Position numbers and translations under genes: made by a program
Source: Candidatus Rokuibacteriota bacterium
Lineage (GTDB): Bacteria; Methylomirabilota; Methylomirabilia; Rokubacteriales; CSP1-6
Direction: 5' to 3'
DNA length: 64,000 bases
NCBI GenBank assembly: GCA_023248995.1
Contig: JAHFDN010000006.1
Span: forward strand, 1 to 64,000
Shown: piece by piece, positions 8,911-17,895 of the stretch
Layout of the letters: each line of letters opens with the position of its first letter
How positions within the stretch are numbered: the first letter of the stretch is position 1
The notes under the pieces: model-generated
Database searches by the model: none
Told to the model about the DNA's origin: nothing
What the model saw: the letters and a program-made list of their open reading frames with translations, nothing else

Positions 8911-9318
8911 ATGCCGCGCGTCCGGACGAAGCGCGTGTACGATCCGAAGGCGCCCGGCGACGGGACCCGGATCCTGGTGATGCGCCTCTGGCCGCGGGGG
9001 ATCAAGAGGAGCCACGTGGACGGCTGGCTCCGAGAGCTCGGCGCCCCGCTGCCGCTCATCAAGGCGCGGAAAAGCGGCATGGTCTCGTGGCCCGAGTTCG
9101 GACGGCGCTACCTGGCAAGCCTCAAGAAGCCTCTAGCCCGCGTCCAGCTCCAGGAGCTCAGAGCGCGCGCCAGGAGAGGGCGCGTGACGCTCCTCTGCGC
9201 CTGTCCGGACGAGTCCCGCTGCCACCGCGGCCTCCTGAAGCGTCTCCTCGGCCAAGTGCGCAAAAGGTTGCCGTCCCTCCAAGATCATCCTGTAAGCTGG
9301 GGTCGAGGCCAACGATAA
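8911..9318 (+). CDS. DUF488 family protein
   Basis: A 135-residue protein of unknown function. The family hallmarks are the N-terminal MRLWPRGIKRSHVDGW segment, FGRRYLASL, and a Cys-rich centre TLLCACPDESRCHRGLL near residue 95. ATG 8911 is chosen because homology-like sequence begins there with KRVYDPKAPGDG; the in-frame extension back to 8803 is low-complexity and overlaps the divergent gene's start. DUF488 proteins have been suggested to bind nucleic acid or metal; nothing here settles that. It is monocistronic, 19 bp before the beta-propeller gene. Confidence 0.82.
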   Translation: MPRVRTKRVYDPKAPGDGTRILVMRLWPRGIKRSHVDGWLRELGAPLPLIKARKSGMVSWPEFGRRYLASLKKPLARVQLQELRARARRGRVTLLCACPDESRCHRGLLKRLLGQVRKRLPSLQDHPVSWGRGQR

Positions 9319-9337
9319 CGCGGACAAGGACTCCACG

Positions 9338-10393
9338 ATGAGATGCGCCCTGGCGGTGGCGATTTTAGCGGTGATGGAGCTGGTTGTCGGTGTCGCGGCG
9401 GTCGTGTCCGAGCCAGAGGGGCATCTGCGGCCTGGCTCGGACCCGTCGGTGCTGCCGGGGCCTGTCCTCATCGCCGATGAAGGCAACGACCGGCTCGTGC
9501 TCGTGGATCGGGAGGGGCGCGTCCTCTGGACCTTCCCTGAACCGGGCGACCTCCCGCCGGGCGAGAGCTTCAAGTCGCCAGATGACGCCTTCTACACGCC
9601 CGACGGCAAGCACATCATCGTCACCCACGAAGAGAATTTTACGGTGACACTGGTGGATCCTGCCACTCGCCGCATCGTCTGGCGCTACGGGACCCCGGGA
9701 GTCCATGGGCACGGGCCGAACCAGCTGTGGAACCCTGATGACGCCCTCGTACTCCCCGACGGCCACATTCTCGTGCCGGACATCAAGAACTGCCGCATCC
9801 TACTGATCGCCCAGGGGACCCAGGTGCCCAAGCGGATCTACGGCGCGGATCGCCGCCCGCCTGCAGGGTGCCGGCACGATCCGCCGCGCATCTTCGGGAG
9901 CCCCAACGGGGCCTTCCCCATGCGGAACGGTCACTACCTTGTGACCGAGATCCACGGCCCGTGGCTGAGCGAATTCGACCTTCGGACGGGGACGGTGGTC
10001 CGGTCCTTCCGCCCGCCCGGCGTCCGGTACCCATCCGACACCAACGAAGTCGCCCCGGGGCGCTACATCACGGCTGACTACTCCCGTCCGGGGCAGATCG
10101 TGATGTTCGACAGCACGGGCAAGGAACTATGGCGGTACAAGCCCGTCGGGAAGGACGCGCTCGACCACCCCTCCCTGGCCCTGGTCCTGCCGAACGGCTA
10201 CGTCCTCGCCAACGACGACGAGAACCACCGGGTCATCGTCGTGGATCCGAAAACGAACCGGATCGTCTGGCAGTACGGAGAGACGCACCGGCCGGGACGC
10301 CAGCCCGGTCGCCTCAACACCCCCGATGGCGTGGACCTGGCGCCGCCCCATTCACTCCTCATGATCCACGCGGCGACGATGGGAACGCCTTAG
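9338..10393 (+). CDS. Secreted NHL/PQQ-like beta-propeller protein
   Basis: A 351-residue protein with an N-terminal hydrophobic signal segment (about residues 3-22). At least five similar blades follow, each ending in a W-containing strand: DREGRVLWTF, ATRRIVWRYG, DSTGKELWRY, PKTNRIVWQYG. The alternation of ILIADEGNDR-like and VDPxTxxIVWxY units is typical of NHL or arylsulfotransferase-like propellers in the periplasm. No catalytic residues can be assigned. It may bind a ligand or act as a scaffold. The C-terminus is short after the last blade, so one blade may be closed by N-terminal strands. Confidence 0.78.
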   Translation: MRCALAVAILAVMELVVGVAAVVSEPEGHLRPGSDPSVLPGPVLIADEGNDRLVLVDREGRVLWTFPEPGDLPPGESFKSPDDAFYTPDGKHIIVTHEENFTVTLVDPATRRIVWRYGTPGVHGHGPNQLWNPDDALVLPDGHILVPDIKNCRILLIAQGTQVPKRIYGADRRPPAGCRHDPPRIFGSPNGAFPMRNGHYLVTEIHGPWLSEFDLRTGTVVRSFRPPGVRYPSDTNEVAPGRYITADYSRPGQIVMFDSTGKELWRYKPVGKDALDHPSLALVLPNGYVLANDDENHRVIVVDPKTNRIVWQYGETHRPGRQPGRLNTPDGVDLAPPHSLLMIHAATMGTP

Positions 10394-10444
10394 CCGGGAC
10401 TAAACCACGCGGGACGAGCCGCCAGAACGCTACGCCGGGCCGCC

Positions 10445-10657
10445 CTAGTCGACGTCACGCTGCGTTCGCTTGAGCGCCCGCTGCCGCTTCTTCCGCGCCT
10501 GCGCCTGCTTCCGCTTACGCTTCACCGAGGGCTTCTCGTAGTAGGCGCGCCGCTTCATCTCCTGGAACACGCCTGCCTTGAGCATGTGTTTCTTCAGAGC
10601 CTTCAGCGCGGGCTCGATTTGGTTTTCGAAGACCTCGATCCTCACCGCCACCTCCAC
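10445..10657 (-). CDS. rpsU: 30S ribosomal protein bS21
   Basis: A 70-residue small-subunit protein involved in initiation near the anti-Shine-Dalgarno. It has the family core EPALKALKKHMLKAGVFQEM followed by the R/K-rich tail RRAYYEKPSVKRKRKQAQAR. Length and basic C-terminus are normal. It is next to, and in the same orientation as, the RRM protein gene 108 bp upstream. Co-transcription is possible but not shown. Confidence 0.95.
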   Translation of the reverse strand: MEVAVRIEVFENQIEPALKALKKHMLKAGVFQEMKRRAYYEKPSVKRKRKQAQARKKRQRALKRTQRDVD

Positions 10658-10765
10658 GGCTCGGGCATCATCATGAGCACTGGGGCTTTACAGGCTCGGC
10701 AACGTCGGTCAGGAATACCCGCTCGTGCGGCAGGTCAGGCTAGACGCATCGGTTCCAACGCTTGC

Positions 10766-11074
10766 CTACCAGCGTGTCGTACGGGGACCACTACGGCTCG
10801 AGCCTCCGCGGTCGTCGCCGCCTCCCCCGGACGGCTTGGCCAACTCGACCTTGATCTGCCGGCCGTCGACCTCCTGGCCATTGAAGCGCGAGACGGCCTT
10901 TTGAGCCTCCTCCGCTGTCGCCATCTCGACGAAGCCGAAGCCACGCGACTGACCCGTCCCCCGGTCCGTCACGACGGTGGCGCTTTCCACCGTGCCGACT
11001 GCGGCGAACAGCTCGCGGAGACGATCACTGGTAGTAGAAAAGGGAAGACCACCGACGAAAAGTTTGTGGGCCAC
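10766..11074 (-). CDS. Single-RRM RNA-binding protein
   Basis: A 102-residue RNA-recognition-motif protein of the bacterial Rbp type. RNP2 is KLFVGGL at residues 4-10 and RNP1 is SRGFGFVEM near residues 43-51. The Gly/Arg/Ser-rich tail from residue 82 resembles cyanobacterial and proteobacterial cold-induced RRM proteins. It is a likely RNA chaperone in the cytoplasm. The 5' leader, from 11075 toward 11315, is long and could hold cold-responsive structure, though none was resolved. Confidence 0.93.
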   Translation of the reverse strand: MAHKLFVGGLPFSTTSDRLRELFAAVGTVESATVVTDRGTGQSRGFGFVEMATAEEAQKAVSRFNGQEVDGRQIKVELAKPSGGGGDDRGGSSRSGPRTTRW

Positions 11075-11315
11075 GGACGCCTCCTTTGACTTCTTCCGCT
11101 TTCATGCACGTCCCAGAACGCGGAAGAAGCACCGGAGACGTGGGCTGGTGCTCACGGCTCCCGAATACACCGCGGATACACCAGACAGCAGTACTCTAGC
11201 AGGTTCCGGGATTCGACACCAGCATTCATGCGCGGCAGAAACGGGGTAAGGATCCGGGAAGCCATCCCGCGCGCGGCATCGCGGGCGAGGCCGCGGAACG
11301 GGCAGCACACGAAGG

Positions 11316-11723
11316 TCACGCGAGCGAGTCGGCCAGCCGGTCGCAGGCGGCGATGTTGGCGAGGTGGCGGGCCTTCATCTCCGTGAGGAAAGCGCTGACC
11401 GGCTCGGGCAGCGTCTGGCCGAGGAGCCCGTCGAGCCGCTTGACGACCCACATCTGACCCCGGTTCAGGAGCCGGAGCCGGGCGGCGAGCGTGGGCTCGC
11501 CCATCACCTTGTCGGCAAAGTCCCCCTTCTTCTCCGACATAACGCCACCCAGCGTCTTGATGGCACGGGCGAGGCCGGCGCACGACCAGGCCTCGTCGTC
11601 CCTGACCTCCCCGAAGAGCTTCAGCATCTCGGGTGTGCGCGCCTCGGGAAAGAGCCGGGAGAGCGTTTCGACCCCTGCTCGCTCCGCCTCGAGGAGCTCG
11701 TTCAGCCGATCCACAGCGGTCAT
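11316..11723 (-). CDS. Small ferritin-like helical protein (DUF6306-like)
   Basis: A 135-residue, almost entirely helical protein. It has a ferritin-like arrangement: helix 1 LNELLEAERAGVETLSRLF, helix 2 with DDEAWSCAGLARAI, then MSEKKGDFADKVMG and two further helices. Glu and His residues that could bind metal are present (ERAGVE, EMKARHLANI). The closest family I recognise is DUF6306, with moderate certainty. It diverges from the carboxypeptidase-regulatory-like gene with a 48-bp gap. Function unknown. Confidence 0.65.
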   Translation of the reverse strand: MTAVDRLNELLEAERAGVETLSRLFPEARTPEMLKLFGEVRDDEAWSCAGLARAIKTLGGVMSEKKGDFADKVMGEPTLAARLRLLNRGQMWVVKRLDGLLGQTLPEPVSAFLTEMKARHLANIAACDRLADSLA

Positions 11724-11771
11724 GTTCCGCCCTCCTTGACTTTGCCTTCCCCCGGCCCCTACACTGGCGCC

Positions 11772-12191
11772 GTGGCGGGCAAGTGGGCACGAGTGTTAGC
11801 GTTTTCCTTCGTCGGCCTCGTGCTCCCCTCCGGTGCCCCGGCCGAGCACGAGGTCTACTACCGCTATGTGGTGCTCGGCTACGTCAAGGACGCGAGCGGT
11901 GTCCCGCTCCAAGGCACCCGCGTCCGCGTGATCCGGGAGAAGACCGGATTCTCGTACATGGCCGAGACCGACGCCCGGGGCTTCTACGTTATTGTAGCCC
12001 GGCTGGGCGACGAAAGCGTGGGCGAGCGCCTCCAGGTCAAGGCGAAATCGTCGAGCGCCACCCTCGTGGCCCGCTTCGATCCCGGCAACCACACGGCCGA
12101 CCGCGGGACGCGCCTCGACTTCCTCGGCAAGAAGCCCGTGGAGCGTCCCGGCACCTTCGCCGCCACCCTCAAGCAGTTCCTGACCCGGTAG
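11772..12191 (+). CDS. Exported carboxypeptidase-regulatory-like domain protein
   Basis: A 139-residue protein starting at GTG 11772. The signal peptide (VLAFSFVGLVLPSGAPA) is followed by one beta-sandwich of the transthyretin-like/CarboxypepD_reg type: GYVKDASGVPLQGTRVRVI, then TDARGFYVIVARL and a final strand. Such domains are periplasmic or outer-membrane accessory modules. The upstream in-frame extension to 11364 runs antisense through the DUF6306-like gene and is not credible. The stop is 8 bp before the acyltransferase start, so the two probably form an operon. Confidence 0.75.
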   Translation: MAGKWARVLAFSFVGLVLPSGAPAEHEVYYRYVVLGYVKDASGVPLQGTRVRVIREKTGFSYMAETDARGFYVIVARLGDESVGERLQVKAKSSSATLVARFDPGNHTADRGTRLDFLGKKPVERPGTFAATLKQFLTR

Positions 12192-12199
12192 GAGCCACC

Positions 12200-13573
12200 G
12201 TGAACCCGCTCTACGTCTTCGTCCGCCTGGTGGGGCGCTTCTGGATCTGGTTCTTCTTCAAGTCGGTGGAAGTCCGCCATCCGGAGCGCGTGCCCCGCGA
12301 GGGGCCGGTCCTCCTCTGCATCAACCATCCCAACAGCCTCATTGACTCGCTCCTCGTGGGCGCAGCCGTCCCCCGCCAGGTCCACTTCCTGGCGAAGGCG
12401 ACGCTGTTCGACAGGCCGCTGCTCGGCCGCTTCCTCACGGCCGCCGGCACGCTCCCCGTCTTCCGACGTCAGGATGACCCCGACAGGATGGACCGGAACG
12501 TCGAGACGTTCGAGGCCTGCTTCCAGGCGCTCGAGCGTGGCCAGTTGCTCGCCATCTACCCCGAGGGGGTGACCCACGCCGAGCCCCGGGTCCAGCGGAT
12601 CAAGAGCGGGGCCGCGCGGATCGCCCTCGAGAGCGAGGCGCGCCACGACGGCAGGCTGGGATTGGCGCTGATCCCGGTGGGGCTCACCTTCGAGGCCCGG
12701 AAGTCGTTCAAGCGCCGCGTGCTGATGGCCTTCGGCGAGCCCATCGAGTTCCAACCCTACCTCGAGCATTACAAGAATGACCCGCGGAAGGCCGTGGACG
12801 CCCTGACGACGGCGATCCAGTGGGCGTTGGAGACTCAGGTCATCCACGTGGAGCGGATAGACCAGGAGGACGTGGTGCGCGAGGTCGAGGGGCTCTACCG
12901 CGACGATCTGATCCGCGAACTGGAGGAGCAGCAGGGCCTGGCGGCCAAGCAGATCGACCTGATGCGGCTGTCGCGGACGATCGTGGACGCCGTCCAGCAT
13001 TTCAAGACGCGCGAGCCGGACCGCGTCGAGCGCCTCTGGCAGAGGATTCAAGAGTACCAGGCCCTCCTGGCGCAGTACCGCATCCGGGACCAGGCCGTGC
13101 GGGCGCGTCTCAAGGTGACCCCGCTCCGCCGCAAGGTCTGGGCGCGGGGCCTCGGCCTCCTGGGCCTCCCTGTCTTCGCCTATGGGGCGGTGGTCAACGC
13201 GCTCCCGTACCTCGTCCCGCGCTGGATCGCGCACAGGCTGGCCGCGGAAGAGACCGATTACGCGACAGCCCGCTTCCTCGCCAGCATCGTCGCCTTTCCC
13301 TGCTTCTGGGGAGCGGAGACCTGGCTCGTGTGGCGCCTGTCCAACCTCCGCCTCGCCGCGCTCTTCCTGGCCTCGCTTCCCGTGAGCGGCCTCTTCGCCT
13401 ACCGCTACCTGGGCGGGCTCAGGCGGCTTGGCGCCCAGCTCGCGTTCGCGCGCCTCGCGTTCACGCGCGCGCAGGCGGCCCGCCGGCTCCTGAGCCAGCG
13501 TCAAGAGATCGTCGACGAGCTGGAGCGCGCGAAGGCCGAGTATCTCCGAGCCACGCGAGGGAGTTCGTTCTAG
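12200..13573 (+). CDS. PlsC-like phospholipid/glycerol acyltransferase with long C-terminal extension
   Basis: A 457-residue protein starting at GTG 12200 with AGGAG 5 bp upstream. The N-terminal half is a lysophospholipid or glycerol-phosphate acyltransferase: the active-site block is INHPNSLIDS (His with Asp six residues on), the substrate block YPEGVTH near residue 117, and LIPVGLTFE near residue 155. From about residue 230 a charged helical or coiled-coil stretch (VERLWQRIQEYQALLAQYR) leads to three or four hydrophobic helices near residues 315-400, then another charged helix. The C-terminal membrane part is unusual for PlsC. The acyl acceptor is unknown. Confidence 0.83.
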   Translation: MNPLYVFVRLVGRFWIWFFFKSVEVRHPERVPREGPVLLCINHPNSLIDSLLVGAAVPRQVHFLAKATLFDRPLLGRFLTAAGTLPVFRRQDDPDRMDRNVETFEACFQALERGQLLAIYPEGVTHAEPRVQRIKSGAARIALESEARHDGRLGLALIPVGLTFEARKSFKRRVLMAFGEPIEFQPYLEHYKNDPRKAVDALTTAIQWALETQVIHVERIDQEDVVREVEGLYRDDLIRELEEQQGLAAKQIDLMRLSRTIVDAVQHFKTREPDRVERLWQRIQEYQALLAQYRIRDQAVRARLKVTPLRRKVWARGLGLLGLPVFAYGAVVNALPYLVPRWIAHRLAAEETDYATARFLASIVAFPCFWGAETWLVWRLSNLRLAALFLASLPVSGLFAYRYLGGLRRLGAQLAFARLAFTRAQAARRLLSQRQEIVDELERAKAEYLRATRGSSF

Positions 13574-13615
13574 GATTTCGCAGCCGGTCATCTCTGACCG
13601 AGGGAGGGAACAGCC

Positions 13616-13861
13616 ATGAAAGCCTACGTCCTCATCGAAACCGCCGCCGGAAAGACCAAGTCGGTCAAGAAGGCGCTCTCGACGCTCAAGGGCGGCAAGA
13701 CCGCCGTCCTCTCCATGGACGCGGTGACCGGCCCCTACGACTTCATCGTGGTGCTCGAGGGCCCAAGCCTCGACGGCATCGGACAGGTGGTCACCGAGCA
13801 CATCGGCGTGGTGGACGGGGTGACCCGCACCACGACGTGCGTCGCCGTCGCCATCAGCTGA
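13616..13861 (+). CDS. Stand-alone RAM (Lrp/AsnC ligand-binding) domain protein
   Basis: An 81-residue alpha/beta protein matching the regulatory domain of Lrp/AsnC proteins without the DNA-binding helix-turn-helix. The start is KAYVLIETAAGKTKSVKKAL and the conserved centre is VTGPYDFIVVLEG. These small proteins usually assemble into rings that bind amino acids. GAGGGA upstream of ATG 13616 is a good ribosome site. It follows the acyltransferase by 42 bp. Partner and ligand are unknown. Confidence 0.85.
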   Translation: MKAYVLIETAAGKTKSVKKALSTLKGGKTAVLSMDAVTGPYDFIVVLEGPSLDGIGQVVTEHIGVVDGVTRTTTCVAVAIS

Positions 13862-13876
13862 CGCCGGGACGCCCTT

Positions 13877-13910
13877 CCTCTCCCCGAGGGGGAGAGGGTG
13901 GGGTGAGGGG
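13877..13910. repeat. Dispersed GC hairpin repeat, copy 1
   Basis: CCTCTCCCC (13877-13885) pairs with GGGGAGAGG (13889-13897) around GAG, followed by GGGGTGAGGGG. The same CTCTCCCC/GGTGAGGGG modules recur at 42686-42737, and the outer arms recur at 46218-46312. It sits between the RAM gene stop and the next start. It could be a REP-like element or a weak terminator lacking a U-run. Confidence 0.65.
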
Positions 13911-13919
13911 TAGCGTGGT

Positions 13920-14906
13920 ATGATGGCGCCCGGCATGCGCGTGCTCGTCGTCGGCGGCACCGAGTTCGTCAGCCTCGCGCTCGTCCGGGCGCTCCTTCGC
14001 GACGGCCACGCCGTCTCCGTATTGAATCGCGGCCGGCGCAACGACCGGCTCCCCCCGAACGTCGGCGTCCTGGTCACGGACAGGAAGGACCACGCCCGCC
14101 TCAGGGCCGTGCTCGCCGGCGTTCGCTTCGACGCCGTCTACGACGTCATTTACGCGCCGACCACGGGCGAGGACGTCTCCGCGCTGGCCGACGCCGTGGA
14201 GGCCGGCGGCCCCCACGTGCTCTTCGTCTCCACCGGGCGCGTCTACGACCACGCGCTGCCGATCCCCTATAGCGAGACGACGCCCCGAGGATACTACTGG
14301 GGCGAGTACGCCCGCCACAAGATCGCCGGGGAGGACACCCTCCTGGCACGCCACCGGACTGGCGCGCTCTCCGTCACCATCGTCAGGCCGACCCACTTGC
14401 TGGGCCCGCTCAACACCCGGAACAACGAGACCTTCTTCTTCGACCGGATCCTCCAGGGCCGGCCCGTCCTGGTGCCCGGTGACGGGCGCTGGCTCCGCCA
14501 GTTCGGCCACGTCGAGGACCTGGCGGACGCGCTCGCCGCGATGCTGGGAGACAGCCGAGCGCTCGGCCAGGCTTACAACGTCACGGGAGAGGAGTGCGTG
14601 ACCCAGGTGGGGCTCGTGGAGCTGATCGCCGAGGTGCTCGACCGTCCGGTGGAGCTGCGCCATTTCGATCCGGCGCTCCTCAAGCGGTTCGACAAGCCGG
14701 GGCCGGTCTTCGGGCAGAACCTCGTCTACGATTGCCACGCGGTTTACACCACGGCGAAGCTCCGCACGGAGCTCGGGATCCGCCCCCGCTACACGCTGGC
14801 CTCCGGCCTGCGGCAGACCTGGGACTGGTACCGGAAGGAGGGCCTGGACCAGCGACCGGTGGACTTCTCCTTCGAAGATCAGCTCCTCGCCCTCCTCCCG
14901 CGGTGA
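13920..14906 (+). CDS. NAD-dependent epimerase/dehydratase (extended SDR)
   Basis: A 328-residue Rossmann enzyme. The nucleotide motif near residue 10 is VVGGTEFVSLAL, a GGTxF form seen in the CSP41/UDP-glucuronate-epimerase-like subgroup. The extended-SDR centre has FVSTGRVYDHA with the YYWGEYARHK segment as the likely catalytic YxxxK-type site. The C-terminal part resembles sugar epimerases (NVTGEECVTQVGLVELI). Start codons at 13920, 13923 and 13935 are all possible. The stop overlaps the next gene's GTG by 3 nt (GTGA), so they are co-translated. Substrate not assigned. Confidence 0.82.
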   Translation: MMAPGMRVLVVGGTEFVSLALVRALLRDGHAVSVLNRGRRNDRLPPNVGVLVTDRKDHARLRAVLAGVRFDAVYDVIYAPTTGEDVSALADAVEAGGPHVLFVSTGRVYDHALPIPYSETTPRGYYWGEYARHKIAGEDTLLARHRTGALSVTIVRPTHLLGPLNTRNNETFFFDRILQGRPVLVPGDGRWLRQFGHVEDLADALAAMLGDSRALGQAYNVTGEECVTQVGLVELIAEVLDRPVELRHFDPALLKRFDKPGPVFGQNLVYDCHAVYTTAKLRTELGIRPRYTLASGLRQTWDWYRKEGLDQRPVDFSFEDQLLALLPR

Positions 14907-15844
14907 CTCCGCGCCCGGTCCTCCTCTATCACCCCAAGGACGCCCAGGCGTACGCCCAGCTCGTGAGAGCGCCGAAGGGCGCGATCCGCCTCGAGGTCTG
15001 CGCGACGCCCGAGGCGGCGGCCTCGCACATCCGGGAGGCCGAGATCCTCTACGCCTGGAAGTTCCCGGCCGAGCTCCTCGCCCGCGCCTCCCGCCTCCGG
15101 TGGATCCAGGCGATGGGCGCGGGCGTCGAGCGATTCCTCGTCCCCGAGCTACCGGCCCGCGTCACGGTGACTCGGGCGACCGGGATGTTCGGCGCCTGGA
15201 TGGCCGAGTACGCCCTCGGCTGGTGCGCGTGGGTGACCCAGCGGATGGAGACGTTTCGAAGGGCGCAACGGGAGCGCCGCTGGGAGCCGTTGGACCCCGA
15301 GCCCCTTCACGGCAGAACGCTCGCCGTCATCGGCCTCGGGGACATCGGCCGCGCGATCGGACGCGCCGGCGCCGGGGTCGGCATGCGCGTGATCGGCGTG
15401 AGCCGGAGCGGCAGGCGCGTCGGAGGGGTGGAGGCGGTCTACCGTCCCGCCGGGCTCCGGCGCGCGCTCGGGCAGGCCGACTTCGCGGTGATCGTGCTCC
15501 CCCTGACCGAGGACACGCGCGGGCTGATCGGGGAGGCGGAGCTCCGGGCGATGAAGCCCTCGGCGTGGCTCCTCAACATCGGCCGGGGCCCGGCGATCGG
15601 CGAGCCGGCGCTGCTCCGGGCGCTCCGCGAGGGATGGATCGCCGGCGCCGTCCTCGACGTCTTCGACGCCGAGCCGCTCCCGCCGGAGCATCCGCTCTGG
15701 GCGATGCCCAACGTCGTCATCACGCCGCACGTGGCCGGGCCGAGCGTGCCGGCCGAGATCGCCCCCGTCTTCAACGACAACCTGCGGCGCTACCTGGCGG
15801 GCCGCCGCCTCCGCTTCGTCGCGAATCGGAGCCGCGGCTACTAA
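14903..15844 (+). CDS. D-2-hydroxyacid dehydrogenase family protein
   Basis: A 313-residue NAD(P)-dependent oxidoreductase starting at GTG 14903, overlapping the preceding stop. The Rossmann motif is VIGLGDIGRAIGRAGAGVGM near residue 138. Catalytic Arg is expected in LLNIGRGPAIGEPALL near residue 230, and Glu and His in DVFDAEPLPPEHPLW and ITPHVAG. The second strand ends in VSRSG, which resembles an NADP-preferring loop. A phosphoglycerate or glyoxylate/hydroxypyruvate reductase role cannot be separated here. Confidence 0.87.
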   Translation: MTPRPVLLYHPKDAQAYAQLVRAPKGAIRLEVCATPEAAASHIREAEILYAWKFPAELLARASRLRWIQAMGAGVERFLVPELPARVTVTRATGMFGAWMAEYALGWCAWVTQRMETFRRAQRERRWEPLDPEPLHGRTLAVIGLGDIGRAIGRAGAGVGMRVIGVSRSGRRVGGVEAVYRPAGLRRALGQADFAVIVLPLTEDTRGLIGEAELRAMKPSAWLLNIGRGPAIGEPALLRALREGWIAGAVLDVFDAEPLPPEHPLWAMPNVVITPHVAGPSVPAEIAPVFNDNLRRYLAGRRLRFVANRSRGY

Positions 15845-16039
15845 TTACGCAGACAAAGCCAGGCCGGCCGTGGGAGGCGGCGGGCGGGGAGCCCCGCGGC
15901 GCGGAGCGCACCGCCTCAAATCATATTGGCTCGATCGTGGTTCCCACGGCTGCTTTGGTCGCCGTCTTCGCGGGAGCGAGCACCGTGGGGCTGCCCGCCG
16001 ACAGGACCCGCGGCCGGCGGATGGGTGCGGGTCGCGTCG

Positions 16040-17797
16040 CTAGCGCTTCGAGATGAGGAAGGGCCCGAGCGCCAGGTGCGGGAGGCCCGAGCGCTCGAAC
16101 GTGTCGAGAGCGTCGGCGGGCGAGCAGACGATCGGCTCGCCGTGGAGGTTGAACGAGGTGTTGAGGACGGCGCCGATCCCGGTCCGGCGCTCGAACTCGC
16201 GGATGATCCGGTAGTACGCCGGGTTCCAGGACTCCTCCAGGATCTGCGGGCGCGCGGTGGCGTCATGCGGGTGGAGGGCTGCGACCAGCTCCTCCTGGCG
16301 CTTGGCCTGGGCGGGGAACGCCAGCATCATGTACGGCGACGACAGCCCCTTCGGGTTCACCACGTAGTCGGCCTCGCGCTCCCTCAGGATCGTCGGCGCG
16401 AACGGCATCCAGAAGTCCCGGTTCTTGATCATCCGGTTGATCAGCGGGACGACCCGGTGGTCGGACGGGTTGGCGAGGATCGAGCGATTGCCGAGCGCCC
16501 GGGCGCCGAACTCCATCCGGCCCGCGCAGCGCGCGACCACGCCGTCCGACACGAGCAGGTCGGCGATCCTCTCCTCGATCCGGTCGTGGAGGGCCACCTT
16601 GTAGCGTGCCTCCAGGTTCCGCTCGCGGATCAGCGCCTCGATCTCCTCGGCGATGGGCTCGGGCCCGAGGTACGCCGGGCCCAGCGGCTCGGGAGCCGCC
16701 GGAATCCCCCGGCGCCCGCACTCTTCGAGGTACGCGAGGTAGGCCGCGCCGATGGCGTTGGACTCGTCGCCGCAGGAGGGGAACACGAACAGGTCCTCGA
16801 TCCCCTCCTCCTGGGCGATCAGCATGTTGGCCTTCACGTTCATGAACACACCGCCGCCCAGGGCGAGCCGCGAGCCGCCCCGGCGGGCGCGCTGGACCCG
16901 CACCCAGCGCAGGAGGATCTCTTCCAGGAGCTGCTGCGCGCCGGCCGCCACCCAGTCGAAGCGAAGACCGAGGCACGCGCGCAGGAGCAACTGATAGCGC
17001 TCGCCGCGCTTCGTCCACTCGAAGCGGCACGGCGTCCCCTCGCGGAGGTCGAACAGCTCCTTGAGCGCCTGGTGGGCGCTCCGTCGCCCGCGCTCGGCGG
17101 CGTACGGCGCGAGCCCCATCACCTTGTACTCGTGCTCGCCGAACTTCATGCCGAGGTAGAGGGTCACGAACGAATAGAAGGCCCCGAGCGACCCGGGGGC
17201 GCTGGAGGTCGCCTCGCGGCGGGTGAGACGCTGCGCCTCCGCGGTCGAGACCGTCGCGCAGAGGCCGTCGCCCGAGTTGTCGTTGGTCAGGACCAGCGCC
17301 GGCGCTCCCCGGTAGGGCGAACCAAAGTACGCCGCCGCAGCATGACAGCTGTGGTGGTCCAGGCAGCGGATGCGCTCGGTGCCGATCCCCAGGTGGTCGG
17401 TCACCAACCCGAGGCGCTGGGCCTGCGGGATCCCGAACTTACCCCGCGAGGCGTCGATGAGCCCGAACTTGGCCCCGAGCTTCCTGAAGCGCTTCTCGAG
17501 CGTCCGCCGCGCTGACGGGAGTCGGACCCCGTAGTATTCCCGGATATACCCGTCGTCCTGGAGCACCCGATCGAGCCACTCCTTGGCCGCCATGCGCGCC
17601 CCGGCCAGCGCCACAACGTCCACGTCGCGCGGCGCGAGCCCCAGCTGGGCGAGGAGGGCCTCCACCGCGCGGCGCGGGTACCCCGAATCGTTCTTCACCC
17701 GGGTGAACCGCTCCTCGCTCGCGCAGCCGACGATCTTGCCGTCCTTGAGGACGGCGGCGGTGGCGCAGTGGGTCTCGTTGATCCCGAGGACGATCAT
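16040..17797 (-). CDS. Carbamoyltransferase (NodU/CmcH/TobZ family)
   Basis: Transfers a carbamoyl group from carbamoyl phosphate, via carbamoyl-adenylate, to a hydroxyl of a sugar or natural product. It is 585 residues. The N-terminal Kae1-like half begins VLGINETHCATAAVLKDGK and carries the metal motif DHHSCHAAAAYF near residue 147. The C-terminal YrdC-like/NodU half has the signature GRMEFGARALGNRSILANP near residue 430. It ends with a typical LNTSFNLHGEPIVCSP segment. It is downstream of a DJ-1-like gene with a 98-bp gap and has no obvious biosynthetic neighbours, so the acceptor is unknown. Confidence 0.9.
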   Translation of the reverse strand: MIVLGINETHCATAAVLKDGKIVGCASEERFTRVKNDSGYPRRAVEALLAQLGLAPRDVDVVALAGARMAAKEWLDRVLQDDGYIREYYGVRLPSARRTLEKRFRKLGAKFGLIDASRGKFGIPQAQRLGLVTDHLGIGTERIRCLDHHSCHAAAAYFGSPYRGAPALVLTNDNSGDGLCATVSTAEAQRLTRREATSSAPGSLGAFYSFVTLYLGMKFGEHEYKVMGLAPYAAERGRRSAHQALKELFDLREGTPCRFEWTKRGERYQLLLRACLGLRFDWVAAGAQQLLEEILLRWVRVQRARRGGSRLALGGGVFMNVKANMLIAQEEGIEDLFVFPSCGDESNAIGAAYLAYLEECGRRGIPAAPEPLGPAYLGPEPIAEEIEALIRERNLEARYKVALHDRIEERIADLLVSDGVVARCAGRMEFGARALGNRSILANPSDHRVVPLINRMIKNRDFWMPFAPTILREREADYVVNPKGLSSPYMMLAFPAQAKRQEELVAALHPHDATARPQILEESWNPAYYRIIREFERRTGIGAVLNTSFNLHGEPIVCSPADALDTFERSGLPHLALGPFLISKR

Positions 17798-17895
17798 GGG
17801 ACGCTCAGTCAGGGAGCATCATACCAGAGGAGGGGGGCAAAGGAGGAGCAGCGGAGATCCGGCTGCCCCTCCGCGCGGGAGAGCGACGCGGGGGC

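Noticed and set aside
11195-11225. tRNA T-arm-like sequence on the minus strand
   Set aside because: GTCGAATCCCGG resembles a T-arm, but no acceptor, D or anticodon stem can be drawn around it.
11984-14077. 697-residue ORF on the minus strand
   Set aside because: Lies antisense to the acyltransferase and RAM genes, which have clear homology and ribosome sites.
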